This document shows positions 18,243 through 25,591 of a stretch of DNA of 64,000 bases, piece after piece. This DNA comes from Metabacillus arenae. GTDB lineage: Bacteria > Bacillota > Bacilli > Bacillales > Bacillaceae. Location of the stretch: positions 1 to 64,000 of the forward strand of contig NZ_JACXAI010000025.1 in the NCBI RefSeq assembly GCF_014773385.1, read 5' to 3'. Position 1 is the first letter of the stretch. Every line of letters starts with the position of its first letter. A program made the position numbers and the translations under genes. The notes under the pieces were generated by a model, which worked only from the letters and a program-made list of their open reading frames with translations, did no database searches and had not been told where the DNA came from.

Positions 18243-19376
18243 TTGAACAAGAAAACGAAGATGGTTCATGGCGGAATTGTAGGAGATCCTCAAACTGGTG
18301 CTGTCAATACTCCAATTTATCAAGTGAGCACATATAAGCAAGAAGGTGTCGGAAATTTTAAAGGATTTGAATATTCAAGAACTGGAAATCCAACCCGCCA
18401 TGCTCTTGAAGAGCTAATTAAGGATCTAGAGGAGGGGCACCGAGGCTTTGCATTTGGCTCTGGGATGGCTGCAATAACAGCTGTCATGATGTTGTTCAAC
18501 AGCGGTGATCATATTGTGATGACTGATGATGTTTACGGCGGGACTTACCGCGTTATGGCAAAGGTACTAAGCCGCTTGGGAATTGAATCTACCTTTGTAG
18601 ATACAAGCAGTCTCGAAAAAATTGAATCGGCTGTAAAAGAAAACACAAAAGCTATTTATATTGAAACACCAACAAACCCGCTGTTAAAAATTACAGATGT
18701 AAGAAAAGTAACTGAATTGGCTAAGCAAAATGGATTGTTAACGATAGTAGATAATACATTCAGTACACCATACTGGCAGACCCCGATTACACTTGGAGCA
18801 GATATTGTGCTTCATAGTGCTACTAAATATATTGGCGGCCATAGTGATGTTGTAGGAGGTCTTGTCGTCGTAAACTCAGTGCAGCTCGGAGAAGACCTTC
18901 ATTTTGTTCAAAATTCCACAGGTGGAGTCTTAGGACCTCAAGATTCGTGGCTTCTAATGCGCGGGATCAAGACGCTTGGCTTAAGAATGGAAGCTCATGA
19001 AAAGAATACATTGCAAATTGTTCAATTTTTAACGGGACACCCTGGAGTTAATTCGGTTTATTACCCCGGTCTCGAAACACATCCTAACCATAAGGTTGCT
19101 AAAGTTCAAGCAGGTGGTTTTGGCGGGATGGTTTCGTTTGATGTAGGAAGCGGAGAAAAGGCAGAAGAGGTTTTAGCAAAAACGAAGTATTTTACTCTTG
19201 CTGAAAGTCTCGGGGCTGTCGAAAGCTTAATATCTTTGCCTGCTAAAATGACACATGCGTCAATCCCGAAAGAACGCCGTCAAGAGCTCGGGATTACAGA
19301 AGGCTTGATCAGGATTTCTGTAGGGATAGAAGATGCTGAAGATCTTATTGAAGATTTAAAGCAAGCTCTAGCTTAG
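18243..19376 (+). CDS. mccB: Cystathionine gamma-lyase / homocysteine gamma-lyase MccB
   Basis: MccB (YrhB) cleaves cystathionine to cysteine, 2-oxobutyrate and ammonia. The 377-residue Cys/Met-metabolism PLP enzyme has YEYSRTGNPTR-like YSRTGNPTRHALE, FGSGMAAITAV, the PLP lysine 195 in SATKYIGGHSD, and the C-terminal SLGAVESLISLPAKMTHASIP. The start is TTG at 18243, directly after the mccA stop, with GAAGGGGGAA upstream; homologues also start a few residues before MxHGG. Translation is likely coupled to mccA. Sequence after its stop resembles a worn copy of the dispersed repeat. Confidence 0.93.
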   Translation: MNKKTKMVHGGIVGDPQTGAVNTPIYQVSTYKQEGVGNFKGFEYSRTGNPTRHALEELIKDLEEGHRGFAFGSGMAAITAVMMLFNSGDHIVMTDDVYGGTYRVMAKVLSRLGIESTFVDTSSLEKIESAVKENTKAIYIETPTNPLLKITDVRKVTELAKQNGLLTIVDNTFSTPYWQTPITLGADIVLHSATKYIGGHSDVVGGLVVVNSVQLGEDLHFVQNSTGGVLGPQDSWLLMRGIKTLGLRMEAHEKNTLQIVQFLTGHPGVNSVYYPGLETHPNHKVAKVQAGGFGGMVSFDVGSGEKAEEVLAKTKYFTLAESLGAVESLISLPAKMTHASIPKERRQELGITEGLIRISVGIEDAEDLIEDLKQALA

Positions 19377-19440
19377 TGTTTCGGAAATTAAAATATAATA
19401 ATAGTGAGGTATTGTTGTCAGCTCCAGGTACCTCCGATAC
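19377..19440 (+). repeat. Probable degenerate copy (left part) of the dispersed repeat
   Basis: TTTCGGAAATTAAAAT, GTATTGTTGTCAGCTCCAGG follow the mccB stop directly and align with the left flank seen at R7 and R11 (TTCAGAAAGTTTAAG..., ATTGTCCAGCTCCAGG). The rest of the mccB-yrhC gap (to 19629) is too diverged to assign. Confidence 0.45.
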
Positions 19441-19629
19441 AGAGAAACAACCTAATCTGTTAAGCAGAGTTACGAACATCCTTCTTTACGGTCATGCAGT
19501 ATGCTCTCACTGATTGACAGATGCTCTGCACGTTTCGTTGTTCCTATATTGGTTATAATTGCTTGATTCATAGCCTGCTAGTTTATGATACGATGGTCAT
19601 GTAATCAAATATCTGGCAGGTGATTTTAC

Positions 19630-19857
19630 TTGAGTAATAAGCATTTAAGGGAACGAATGATTGATTTCAAAAGCTATGCTTATGTGCTGCTTGCTGTAAG
19701 CGTGTTTTTATATATAGGTGTTCTAATTCCTGGACAAACTGAAGAAACAGCAAAAATAGTTTTGATGGGAACAACTGCTTTATTTTTAGCAAGTGCATTT
19801 TACTTCTTTAGCAAATCAATAAAAATAAAAAAGAGAATCGAAGAGTCCGAAGAATAA
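19630..19857 (+). CDS. yrhC: YrhC family small membrane protein
   Basis: The 75-residue protein has two hydrophobic segments (about residues 15-33 and 42-62) and a charged C-terminus, KSIKIKKRIEESEE. It matches B. subtilis YrhC in position (after mccB) and layout. Function unknown. The TTG start follows GGCAGGTGATTTTAC. A terminator overlaps its end. Confidence 0.8.
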   Translation: MSNKHLRERMIDFKSYAYVLLAVSVFLYIGVLIPGQTEETAKIVLMGTTALFLASAFYFFSKSIKIKKRIEESEE

Positions 19858-19890
19858 TCTCCTAATTTAGTTAGGGGATTTTTTTATTTT
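19856..19890 (+). terminator. Intrinsic terminator after yrhC
   Basis: AATCTCCTAA and TTAGGGGATT pair around a short loop, followed by TTTTTATTTT. Confidence 0.9.
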
Positions 19891-19909
19891 AAAAATTTTT
19901 AAAATAAGG

Positions 19910-19938
19910 TTTACAATAAAGGGGATTGTGGATATAAT
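19910..19938 (+). promoter_or_regulatory. Strong sigma-A promoter of the small leader ORF
   Basis: TTTACA (19910-19915) and TATAAT (19933-19938) with exactly 17 bases between them, 40 bases before a small ORF with an AAAGGAGG site. Confidence 0.8.
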
Positions 19939-19978
19939 TACCATGTAATCAAAAATTATGTAAAGGAGGTCGAATCAA

Positions 19979-20077
19979 ATGTTTATAGCGATGAATTCCA
20001 TGTCTTATTCTTACAACATTTCGAATCGAATATTGAAATTCGGCCTGAAGGAAGAGTTTACAAAACGGTGCTCCTAA
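19979..20077 (+). CDS. 32-codon leader-type ORF
   Basis: AAAGGAGG at 19962-19969 is followed 9 bases later by ATG at 19979 and a 32-codon frame, MFIAMNSMSYSYNISNRILK then FGLKEEFTKRCS, ending at TAA 20077. It is just behind a near-consensus promoter and ahead of two tandem terminator hairpins. That arrangement resembles leader peptides of antibiotic-responsive attenuators. I do not recognise the peptide. No resistance or transporter gene follows, so the regulated gene may be lost or the transcript itself may be functional. Confidence 0.6.
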   Translation: MFIAMNSMSYSYNISNRILKFGLKEEFTKRCS

Positions 20078-20163
20078 CCTTTACATGACGTATTGTATTC
20101 TCATCACTTCACATAATTGTTCATAATATGAAGCAGTTATGTGAGTATCCATAGCGTATTAAC

Positions 20164-20202
20164 GCCGCAGGTTGAAATTTAGCCTGCGGCTTTTATATTT
20201 TT
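20164..20202 (+). terminator. Tandem terminator 1 of the leader
   Basis: GCCGCAGG (20164-20171) pairs with CCTGCGGC (20183-20190), followed by TTTTATATTTTT. Its 3' arm could instead pair with the 5' arm of the next hairpin. Confidence 0.8.
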
Positions 20203-20209
20203 ATAAACA

Positions 20210-20238
20210 GCTGCAGGCGAATCATCCTGCGGCTTTTT
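20210..20238 (+). terminator. Tandem terminator 2 of the leader
   Basis: GCTGCAGG (20210-20217) pairs with CCTGCGGC (20226-20233), followed by TTTTT. It is nearly the same hairpin as terminator 1. Confidence 0.75.
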
Positions 20239-20497
20239 GCGTGCATTTTTTAGGAGGTGTGTAAACCGACGTTACGCCAATTCTTTTTAACCATAACAGT
20301 GACAAGAGCAAGTCAACACTATAGGAATTGAAACAAGAGATCAAAATGAATGAAGTGTATGAAGCTTTTTCGGATGTTTTACAAAAATTATAGATGGGAT
20401 ATTTAAAATAATGGAGGGATGTAAGGATGATACCAATGTATAAAAAAATAGAAAGTGATGATGACTGGGGACTCTAATCGTAAAGGTGGTGAAAAAC
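20239..20497 (+). other. Very small ORFs and no recognisable gene
   Basis: This stretch holds two tiny frames: 20346-20393 (MNEVYEAFSDVLQKL, weak ribosome-binding site) and 20427-20477 (MIPMYKKIESDDDWGL, preceded by GGAGGGATGTAAGG). An AGGAGG at about 20253 has no usable start codon after it. These could be remnants of a decayed gene or real micropeptides; I cannot tell which. Confidence 0.35.
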
Positions 20498-20638
20498 ATG
20501 ACAATTCATTTATTTTTTGTGACGATCATAATAAAGAAACAACAAAAATCAATAGAAAAGGTATTAAAAGAACAACAGGTTAAACAACGTATGGAAGAAA
20601 TGAAAGATAAGCAGTATACAATGTTTCATCAGATTTAG
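20498..20638 (+). CDS. YrzI family small protein
   Basis: A 46-codon frame begins MTIHLFFVTIIIKKQQKSIE and continues with a basic helix containing RMEEMKDKQY. The short hydrophobic N-terminus MTxxLxFxTI followed by a charged helix is the pattern of the Bacillus YrzI-type small proteins, described as probable sporulation proteins and often found near yrhC. AAAGGTGGTG lies upstream at a good distance. Function unknown. Confidence 0.65.
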   Translation: MTIHLFFVTIIIKKQQKSIEKVLKEQQVKQRMEEMKDKQYTMFHQI

Positions 20639-20674
20639 GTTGAAAAAATTGAAATGAAAAAGGAGGAGTATAAT

Positions 20675-20728
20675 ATGCTTAAATTGGAATTGCTTATGTA
20701 TTTAATTGTGGAGAAGGATTCTGTTTAG
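20675..20728 (+). CDS. Possible 17-residue peptide ORF
   Basis: AAAAAGGAGGAG at 20659-20668 stands 6 bases before ATG 20675 and a 17-codon frame, MLKLELLMYLIVEKDSV. The ribosome-binding site is excellent but the frame is very short, so this is either a micropeptide or the start of a broken gene. A terminator follows. Confidence 0.35.
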   Translation: MLKLELLMYLIVEKDSV

Positions 20729-20763
20729 CTAGGCATTTATCAAATAGCATGTATATATACACA

Positions 20764-20800
20764 GAGACTGCCGCTGATGAAGGGCAGTCTCAATCTTGTT
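20764..20800 (+). terminator. Terminator after the small-ORF cluster
   Basis: GAGACTGCC (20764-20772) pairs with GGCAGTCTC (20783-20791); AATCTTGTT follows, so the T-run is weak. Confidence 0.6.
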
Positions 20801-20832
20801 AGTTAACGATAATATTTGAGTTAATGCTATCT

Positions 20833-20966
20833 TTGTCCACACTAGGTGCCATCAGTCCCTAGGTCACAAGCAAATCAAATCCTGCAAGAAGAATAAAAAA
20901 CAACCGCATGCAGGCTGCCAGAGTATTTGTTGCCGAAGGATCAGCACTCTGAGCTTTTCGTTCTTA
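20833..20966 (+). repeat. Dispersed intergenic repeat, copy R4
   Basis: It runs from TTGTCCACACTAGGTGCC to GAGCTTTTCGTTCTTA. The final TTA is the complement of the sigK TAA stop codon, so the repeat end supplies the stop of the minus-strand gene. Confidence 0.8.
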
Positions 20967-21692
20967 TGACTGTTCCCTTGCCTGATTTCGTTTTTCCTTC
21001 TCGGCTCGGTAAAACTCGTGAAACATTTTCATAAGTGCTCTTTTTTCAATTCTTGATACATAGCTTCGTGAAATTCCAAGCTCCTTTGCAATTTCACGCT
21101 GTGTTTTCTCTTTTTTCATATCCAGCCCAAATCTTCCTACAATGACCTCTTTCTCACGATCATCGAGAATATCAATAAATTCTTTTACTTTTTCAAGCTC
21201 CATATTAAGCTGAATCGTATCAATAACATCCTCATTTTCTGATTTTAATACATCGATAAGTGAAATTTCATTCCCTTCTTTGTCTTGCCCGATCGGATCA
21301 TGGAGAGAAACATCCTTCTTCGTTTTCTTAAGGGCTCTTAAATGCATTAATATCTCATTTTCTATACATCGCGCTGCGTATGTGGCAAGCTTTGTTCCCT
21401 TTCCCTGAGAATAGCTTTCAATCGCTTTAATAAGCCCGATTGTGCCTATTGAAATAAGATCCTCAGAATCTTCACCAGTGTTTTCAAACTTTTTGACGAT
21501 ATGAGCAACAAGACGAAGATTGTGCTCAATCAAAATATTGCGGGCATCTTCGTCTCCTTCTGCCATTTTTTCTAAATATTTTTTTTCATCTTTTGCAGAA
21601 AGAGGTTGTGGAAAGGCATTATTTTTCACGTATGATACTAAGAACGCTACCTCTTTAAGGATATAACCGATTGCTGCCAATAACCCTGACAT
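20964..21692 (-). CDS. sigK: RNA polymerase sigma-K factor, uninterrupted
   Basis: Sigma-K directs late mother-cell transcription in sporulation. The 242 residues cover the hydrophobic pro-sequence ([20 protein letters not shown]), removed in B. subtilis by SpoIVFB, then region 2 ([37 protein letters not shown]) and region 4 ([20 protein letters not shown]). In B. subtilis 168 the gene is split by the skin element; here the frame is continuous across that region, so no recombination is needed. GGAGGTGAAGGT precedes the ATG. The stop codon lies in the end of repeat R4. Confidence 0.97.
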   Translation of the reverse strand: MSGLLAAIGYILKEVAFLVSYVKNNAFPQPLSAKDEKKYLEKMAEGDEDARNILIEHNLRLVAHIVKKFENTGEDSEDLISIGTIGLIKAIESYSQGKGTKLATYAARCIENEILMHLRALKKTKKDVSLHDPIGQDKEGNEISLIDVLKSENEDVIDTIQLNMELEKVKEFIDILDDREKEVIVGRFGLDMKKEKTQREIAKELGISRSYVSRIEKRALMKMFHEFYRAEKEKRNQAREQS

Positions 21693-21736
21693 ACCTTCAC
21701 CTCCACATTATTATGTAGGCGAGCGCCTATTAGTAA

Positions 21737-21744
21737 AGTGTATG
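21737..21744 (-). promoter_or_regulatory. Candidate sigma-E -10 element of sigK
   Basis: Read on the minus strand this is CATACACT, matching the sigma-E -10 consensus CATACANT, about 45 bases before the sigK start codon. In B. subtilis sigK is transcribed by sigma-E with SpoIIID. A convincing -35 was not identified. Confidence 0.6.
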
Positions 21745-21878
21745 TCTGCAAAAAGTTGTCTGTGTCTGTACAAGTGAAGAAAATTCACGAAATCAGCACA
21801 TTATAATAAGAGAATATGGTTGAATTGACCTATTTGCTGTATTAAGATAAATCTAATGTTTTGGAGGTGTAAGAAAGA

Positions 21879-22625
21879 TTGAAAAAGATTTTTATTGGTA
21901 TCATCCTTTTAGTACTCCCTCTTCTTCAAGCTTGTACTTCAGCAGAAGCACAAAACATTGTTTTATTTGGAGACAGTAATACGAAAGGATCCAATTGGCA
22001 AATAAGGCATTATCCTGAAAATCAGAAGTGGGCTGAGCAAATTGCTTCATCCTATCGAGGAAGTTATACGATATATAATGCCGGTATCGGCGGGGAGACG
22101 ACTGAAGCTGCCAGGCTGCGTTTTGAAAAAGACGTATTAAAACGAAAGCCCAAATATGTTTTTATCATGTTTGGTACGAATGATGCCGCTATTCTTCCAA
22201 GTGGTGAGCCCAGAGTTTCTAAACACCGTTTCAAAGAAAATCTTGAGTACTTTGTAGAAGAAGTAAGAAAAATTGACAGCCAGCCTATACTTATGACCTG
22301 TTTGCCAATTGTAGAAGGGAATGGACAGGATTTGCTGTATTATTCTAGATATAAAAAAACGGATTATGAATCCTATGGCGGGGCTAGAGTATGGCATAAC
22401 CATTATAACAATCTTACAAGAGAAATTGCAGAAAGAAAGGGAGTCCCTTTAATAGACAATTTTCATAATATGATTCAAGCTGCAGGGGAACCTACAGATG
22501 CTGCTTTATTAAACTCTGGTTTAATTGATCCGTCAGGAAATCATATGACACCTATTGGAGCAAAACTCATTTTTGAAGGAATAATCGCTGAAAATATAGT
22601 CAATATAAAAAATCAATCTGAATAG
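21879..22625 (+). CDS. SGNH/GDSL-type hydrolase lipoprotein
   Basis: The 248-residue protein has a lipoprotein signal peptide (MKKIFIGIILLVLPLLQAC, lipobox LQAC) and an SGNH hydrolase domain: block I IVLFGDSNTKGSN with the catalytic Ser, block II-like YNAGIGGETT, block III MFGTNDA and block V DPSGNHMTPIGAKL with His. It is predicted to be an esterase or lipase anchored outside the membrane; the substrate is unknown. The start is TTG at 21879 with GGAGGTG upstream. It stands alone between sigK and the YjcZ-like gene and is not part of the B. subtilis order here. Confidence 0.85.
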   Translation: MKKIFIGIILLVLPLLQACTSAEAQNIVLFGDSNTKGSNWQIRHYPENQKWAEQIASSYRGSYTIYNAGIGGETTEAARLRFEKDVLKRKPKYVFIMFGTNDAAILPSGEPRVSKHRFKENLEYFVEEVRKIDSQPILMTCLPIVEGNGQDLLYYSRYKKTDYESYGGARVWHNHYNNLTREIAERKGVPLIDNFHNMIQAAGEPTDAALLNSGLIDPSGNHMTPIGAKLIFEGIIAENIVNIKNQSE

Positions 22626-22930
22626 ATGCCTATACAATTTAAGGCACCTGTACATATGCTGATAGTGTAAATGTCTATTACAATAAGGACTGAATGAACA
22701 CCAATGGATAACAGGGTTTTAAATTTAAAGCTGTATTCGGAAAATTTGTTGCTGCCTATAAGCAAGTACCTTCATCTCTTGAGTTATTCTTGAAGCGAGT
22801 AGTCAGATGTGAGACTTAAGGCATATCAGCGATTCATGAGTAAACTATATTTACATGAAAGCAGCTGCAACCTATTAGAAAAGATCCTGCCCTGTGTGAC
22901 CCATTTAATCAGGTAAAGGAGGTCATTGAC
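22626..22930. other. Intergenic region without a recognised gene
   Basis: Nothing clearly coding is visible. A GTGAGACTTAAGG block with ATATCAGCGATTCATGAGT at about 22809-22841 loosely resembles the GCAATCGG hairpin family. AAAGGAGG at about 22916 serves the next gene. Confidence 0.4.
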
Positions 22931-23089
22931 ATGTCTTGTTATAATTACGGTCCTGCCCCTTACCCATACCCTTATTACCCACAATATAGCGGCTTTGGAT
23001 TCTATTATGCGTTTATTATAGTATTATTAGTTTTGCTACTTGTGGTAGGCGGCGGATTCTGGTGTTACCAAAAAGGATACTTTAAATAA
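22931..23089 (+). CDS. YjcZ-like sporulation-type small membrane protein
   Basis: This 52-codon frame begins MSCYNYGPAPYPYPYYPQYS, then GFGFYYAFIIVLLVLLLVVG, and ends FWCYQKGYFK. A Tyr/Pro/Gly-rich N-terminus followed by one hydrophobic segment ending in a Gly-rich stretch is the YjcZ family pattern, small proteins linked to spores in Bacillus. GTAAAGGAGGTCATTGAC supplies a strong ribosome-binding site. Function unknown. A terminator-like hairpin follows. Confidence 0.8.
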   Translation: MSCYNYGPAPYPYPYYPQYSGFGFYYAFIIVLLVLLLVVGGGFWCYQKGYFK

Positions 23090-23466
23090 GAGAAGGGGCT
23101 GACTTTAACAAGGAGAGAACCGTCCGAAAAAAGTCAGCTCATTTTCTATTTTATGAAGCTGTGTTCAAAATAATAAAAGTGTATAGGTGGAAATCGTATG
23201 AGGATTAGCTGCTAAAAGCTTATGCATTTTTAGACGGCGGAGGAATGATATCAACCTAATGGCACTCAGGGCACTCCGATTGCTTTTATAACAGCTTTTT
23301 TTGTGAAATCCGGTGGAAATGAGAGCAGAGAAAAAAGCCCTTAAATTATAGTATGTAAATTTCATTTCAAATGATATAATATGCTACATCTGTGTTTATA
23401 CATATTACTTGAGATTAAGTAAATCCCGATTAGGAAATGAAAAAAAGCTACTTTAAAGAGCAGCTT
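23090..23466. other. Intergenic region between the YjcZ-like gene and sda
   Basis: A terminator-like hairpin (see next entry) is the only clear feature at the left side. The rest has no convincing coding frame; a TATAAT at 23375-23380 lacks a matching -35. Confidence 0.4.
23096..23147 (+). terminator. Terminator-like hairpin after the YjcZ-like gene
   Basis: GGCTGACTTT (about 23097-23106) pairs with AAAGTCAGCT (about 23130-23139) around a long loop; ATTTTCTATTTT follows. Confidence 0.6.
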
Positions 23467-23468
23467 TC
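23439..23468 (-). terminator. Intrinsic terminator of sda
   Basis: On the minus strand AAAGCTGCT pairs with AGTAGCTTT and is followed by TTTT. The stem begins right at the sda stop codon. Confidence 0.75.
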
Positions 23469-23607
23469 AGGATGTTGCTTTAAGAACATGTCCCAAAGAA
23501 CGACGTTTTATTTCCGATTTAATTAAATCAATGAAATCTTGACTTAATTCGAGCTCTGTTGCTTTGTAGTACGATTCAATTAGTAATTCATCCGAAAGTT
23601 TTTTCAT
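23467..23607 (-). CDS. sda: Sporulation histidine kinase inhibitor Sda
   Basis: Sda is a checkpoint protein that blocks the KinA/KinB sporulation kinases when replication is perturbed. The 46-residue product, [20 protein letters not shown] then [26 protein letters not shown], is clearly Sda and forms the expected helical hairpin. DnaA boxes lie upstream, as in B. subtilis, where DnaA controls sda. The nearest strong ribosome-binding site (AAAGGAGGT) is about 26 bases before the ATG, with a small hairpin in between; an in-frame GTG at 23634 lies too close to it. The start is therefore unusual. Confidence 0.92.
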   Translation of the reverse strand: MKKLSDELLIESYYKATELELSQDFIDLIKSEIKRRSLGHVLKATS

Positions 23608-23703
23608 TATGCCAGGTCTAAAATTGACCCGCACCTCCTTTAAAAAGAGTTCTGAAAGGAAAATTCATTTCATATACTAATATGTTATTTTCTGCTAGTT
23701 CCT

Positions 23704-23732
23704 AATGTAACATGATTAAAATATTGGAACAA
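23704..23732 (-). promoter_or_regulatory. Candidate sigma-A promoter of sda
   Basis: On the minus strand TTGTTC (complement of 23727-23732) and TACATT (complement of 23704-23709) are 17 bases apart. A DnaA box lies directly upstream. Confidence 0.6.
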
Positions 23733-23740
23733 CCGTTCTG

Positions 23741-23840
23741 TTATCCACAGACTTTAGTGGATAACTTGTGGGTATCTTGTTTATAAAAATGTTAAAAATA
23801 TGCAGTATCAGCTTGGATAATGTGTATAATTTTATCCACA
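23741..23840. promoter_or_regulatory. DnaA-box cluster between sda and yqeG
   Basis: Two perfect TTATCCACA boxes are at 23741-23749 and 23832-23840. One-mismatch boxes in the opposite orientation are at 23756-23764 (AGTGGATAA) and 23821-23829 (TGTGTATAA), and a weaker TTGTGGGTA lies at 23766-23774. The cluster is in the divergent sda/yqeG promoter region. Confidence 0.85.
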
Positions 23841-23970
23841 GCTGTTGAAGTACCGCATTTTTTGTCGAAAAATTTTTGTGATTTTTACTACTTCTCCTGC
23901 TTTCTTTTGAAAGAAATGTTAAAATTCGATAAGATGAACTTGGAAAAAATGAACATAGAGGTGTTAGCGT

Positions 23971-24498
23971 TTGCTTAAACTATTTTTACCTGGTGAATTT
24001 GTTAAAAATATATTTGAAATCACACCGCAAAAACTTAAAGAGCAAAATATAAAGGGGGTTATTACAGACCTTGATAATACATTGGTGGAGTGGGATCGCC
24101 CAAATGCGACACCAAAGCTGATCAAATGGTTTGCTGAAATGAAAGAGCACGGAATAAAAGTTACAATCGTTTCTAATAACAATGAAAAAAGAGTTAGTTC
24201 TTTTTCACAGCCGCTTAAGATTCCCTTTATTTATAAGGCAAGAAAACCGATGGGAAAAGCTTTTCGGAGAGCAGTGAAAAATATGGGATTAAAGAAAGAA
24301 GAAGTAGTAGTTATTGGAGATCAGCTATTAACAGATGTGCTCGGTGGGAACCGGAACGGCTTTCAAACAATCTTAGTAGTTCCTGTTGCTGCTACAGATG
24401 GTGTTGTAACAAGATTTAATCGCCAAGTGGAACGCAGAATTATGCAAGTCTTTAAAAGAAAAGGAATGCTGCAGTGGGAGGATCGGGATAATGAATGA
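23971..24498 (+). CDS. yqeG: HAD family phosphatase YqeG
   Basis: The 175-residue HAD superfamily (IIIA) phosphatase has the motif I DLDNTLVEWDRP, motif II TIVSNNN, and VVIGDQLLTDVLGGNR (motif IV). It matches B. subtilis YqeG throughout. The substrate is not settled; the family is related to phosphatidylglycerophosphate phosphatases. The start is TTG at 23971 after AGAGGTGTTAGCG. It overlaps yqeH by eight bases and begins a long operon of ribosome and metabolism genes. Confidence 0.92.
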   Translation: MLKLFLPGEFVKNIFEITPQKLKEQNIKGVITDLDNTLVEWDRPNATPKLIKWFAEMKEHGIKVTIVSNNNEKRVSSFSQPLKIPFIYKARKPMGKAFRRAVKNMGLKKEEVVVIGDQLLTDVLGGNRNGFQTILVVPVAATDGVVTRFNRQVERRIMQVFKRKGMLQWEDRDNE

Positions 24499-25591
24499 GC
24501 TAATATGCATTGGCTGCGGTGTAAAGATTCAAACAGATGAACCGAAAAAAATCGGTTATGCTCCGCCAAGCTCTTTAAATAAAGAGGAAATAGTGTGCCA
24601 AAGATGTTTTCGCTTAAAAAACTATAATGAAATTCAAGATGTTTCATTAACAGATGATGATTTTATTAAAATTCTGCACGGTATTGGTGATACAAAGGCT
24701 TTAATTGTAAAAATAGTTGATATCTTTGATTTTAATGGGAGCTGGCTTACAGGGCTCAATCGATTTGTCGGTAACAATCCGATTTTGTTAGTTGGAAATA
24801 AAGTAGATATCCTGCCCAAGTCAGTCAACAAAGAACGGTTAAGTAATTGGATGAAAAGGGAAGCGAAAGAACTTGGATTAAAGCCAGTAGATGTCATGCT
24901 TGTAAGTTCTGCAAGAGGTACAGGTATTAAAGAAGTAACAGAGGCAATAGATCATCTGCGGAATGGACAAGATGTCTATGTAGTAGGTTGTACAAATGTA
25001 GGAAAATCGACATTTATCAATCGAATTCTAAAAGAAGTATCTGGAGAAGAAGATGTCATTACAACTTCCCATTATCCAGGGACAACTCTAGATTTAATCG
25101 AGATTCCACTTGATGATGGTTCCTCGCTTTTTGATACACCAGGGATTATTAATCATCATCAAATGGCCCATTATATTGAGAAAAAAGATTTAAAATTGCT
25201 TTCGCCAAAAAAAGAAATAAAGCCGCGTGTATTCCAGTTAAATGAAAAACAAACGTTATTTTTCGGTGGATTAGCACGGTTTGATTACGTTTCAGGTGGC
25301 AGAACCTCATTTGTATGTTATATTCCAGCCGAACTAGATATACATCGAACAAAGCTGGAAAATGCAGATGAATTATATAAAAAGCATGCAGGAGATCTCC
25401 TGCAGCCTCCGAGAAGGGACCAAGTAGACGATTTTCCAGAGCTTGTACGTCATGAATTTATGATAAAAGACGGTAAAACAGATATCGTTTTTTCCGGCCT
25501 CGGCTGGGTAACAGCAAATGATGCAAACAAAAAAATTGTTGCCTACGCACCAAGGGGCGTTAATATTACATTAAGACGCTCGCTTATATAA
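24491..25591 (+). CDS. yqeH: Circularly permuted ribosome-assembly GTPase YqeH
   Basis: YqeH is needed for 30S subunit assembly. The 366-residue protein starts with a zinc finger (CIGCG...CQRC, about residues 6-39), followed by a circularly permuted GTPase domain in which NKVD (G4) and SSARG (G5) precede CTNVGKST (G1) and DTPG (G3), and a C-terminal RNA-binding part. The permuted order is diagnostic. Start overlaps the end of yqeG. Confidence 0.96.
   Translation: MNELICIGCGVKIQTDEPKKIGYAPPSSLNKEEIVCQRCFRLKNYNEIQDVSLTDDDFIKILHGIGDTKALIVKIVDIFDFNGSWLTGLNRFVGNNPILLVGNKVDILPKSVNKERLSNWMKREAKELGLKPVDVMLVSSARGTGIKEVTEAIDHLRNGQDVYVVGCTNVGKSTFINRILKEVSGEEDVITTSHYPGTTLDLIEIPLDDGSSLFDTPGIINHHQMAHYIEKKDLKLLSPKKEIKPRVFQLNEKQTLFFGGLARFDYVSGGRTSFVCYIPAELDIHRTKLENADELYKKHAGDLLQPPRRDQVDDFPELVRHEFMIKDGKTDIVFSGLGWVTANDANKKIVAYAPRGVNITLRRSLI

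Noticed and set aside
19890-20960. Prophage or skin-element remnant beside sigK
   Set aside because: No integrase, phage gene or duplicated att-like core was seen; only small ORFs, terminators and repeat R4.
23165-23365. 66-codon minus-strand frame between the YjcZ-like gene and sda
   Set aside because: No ribosome-binding site and no pattern of a real protein.
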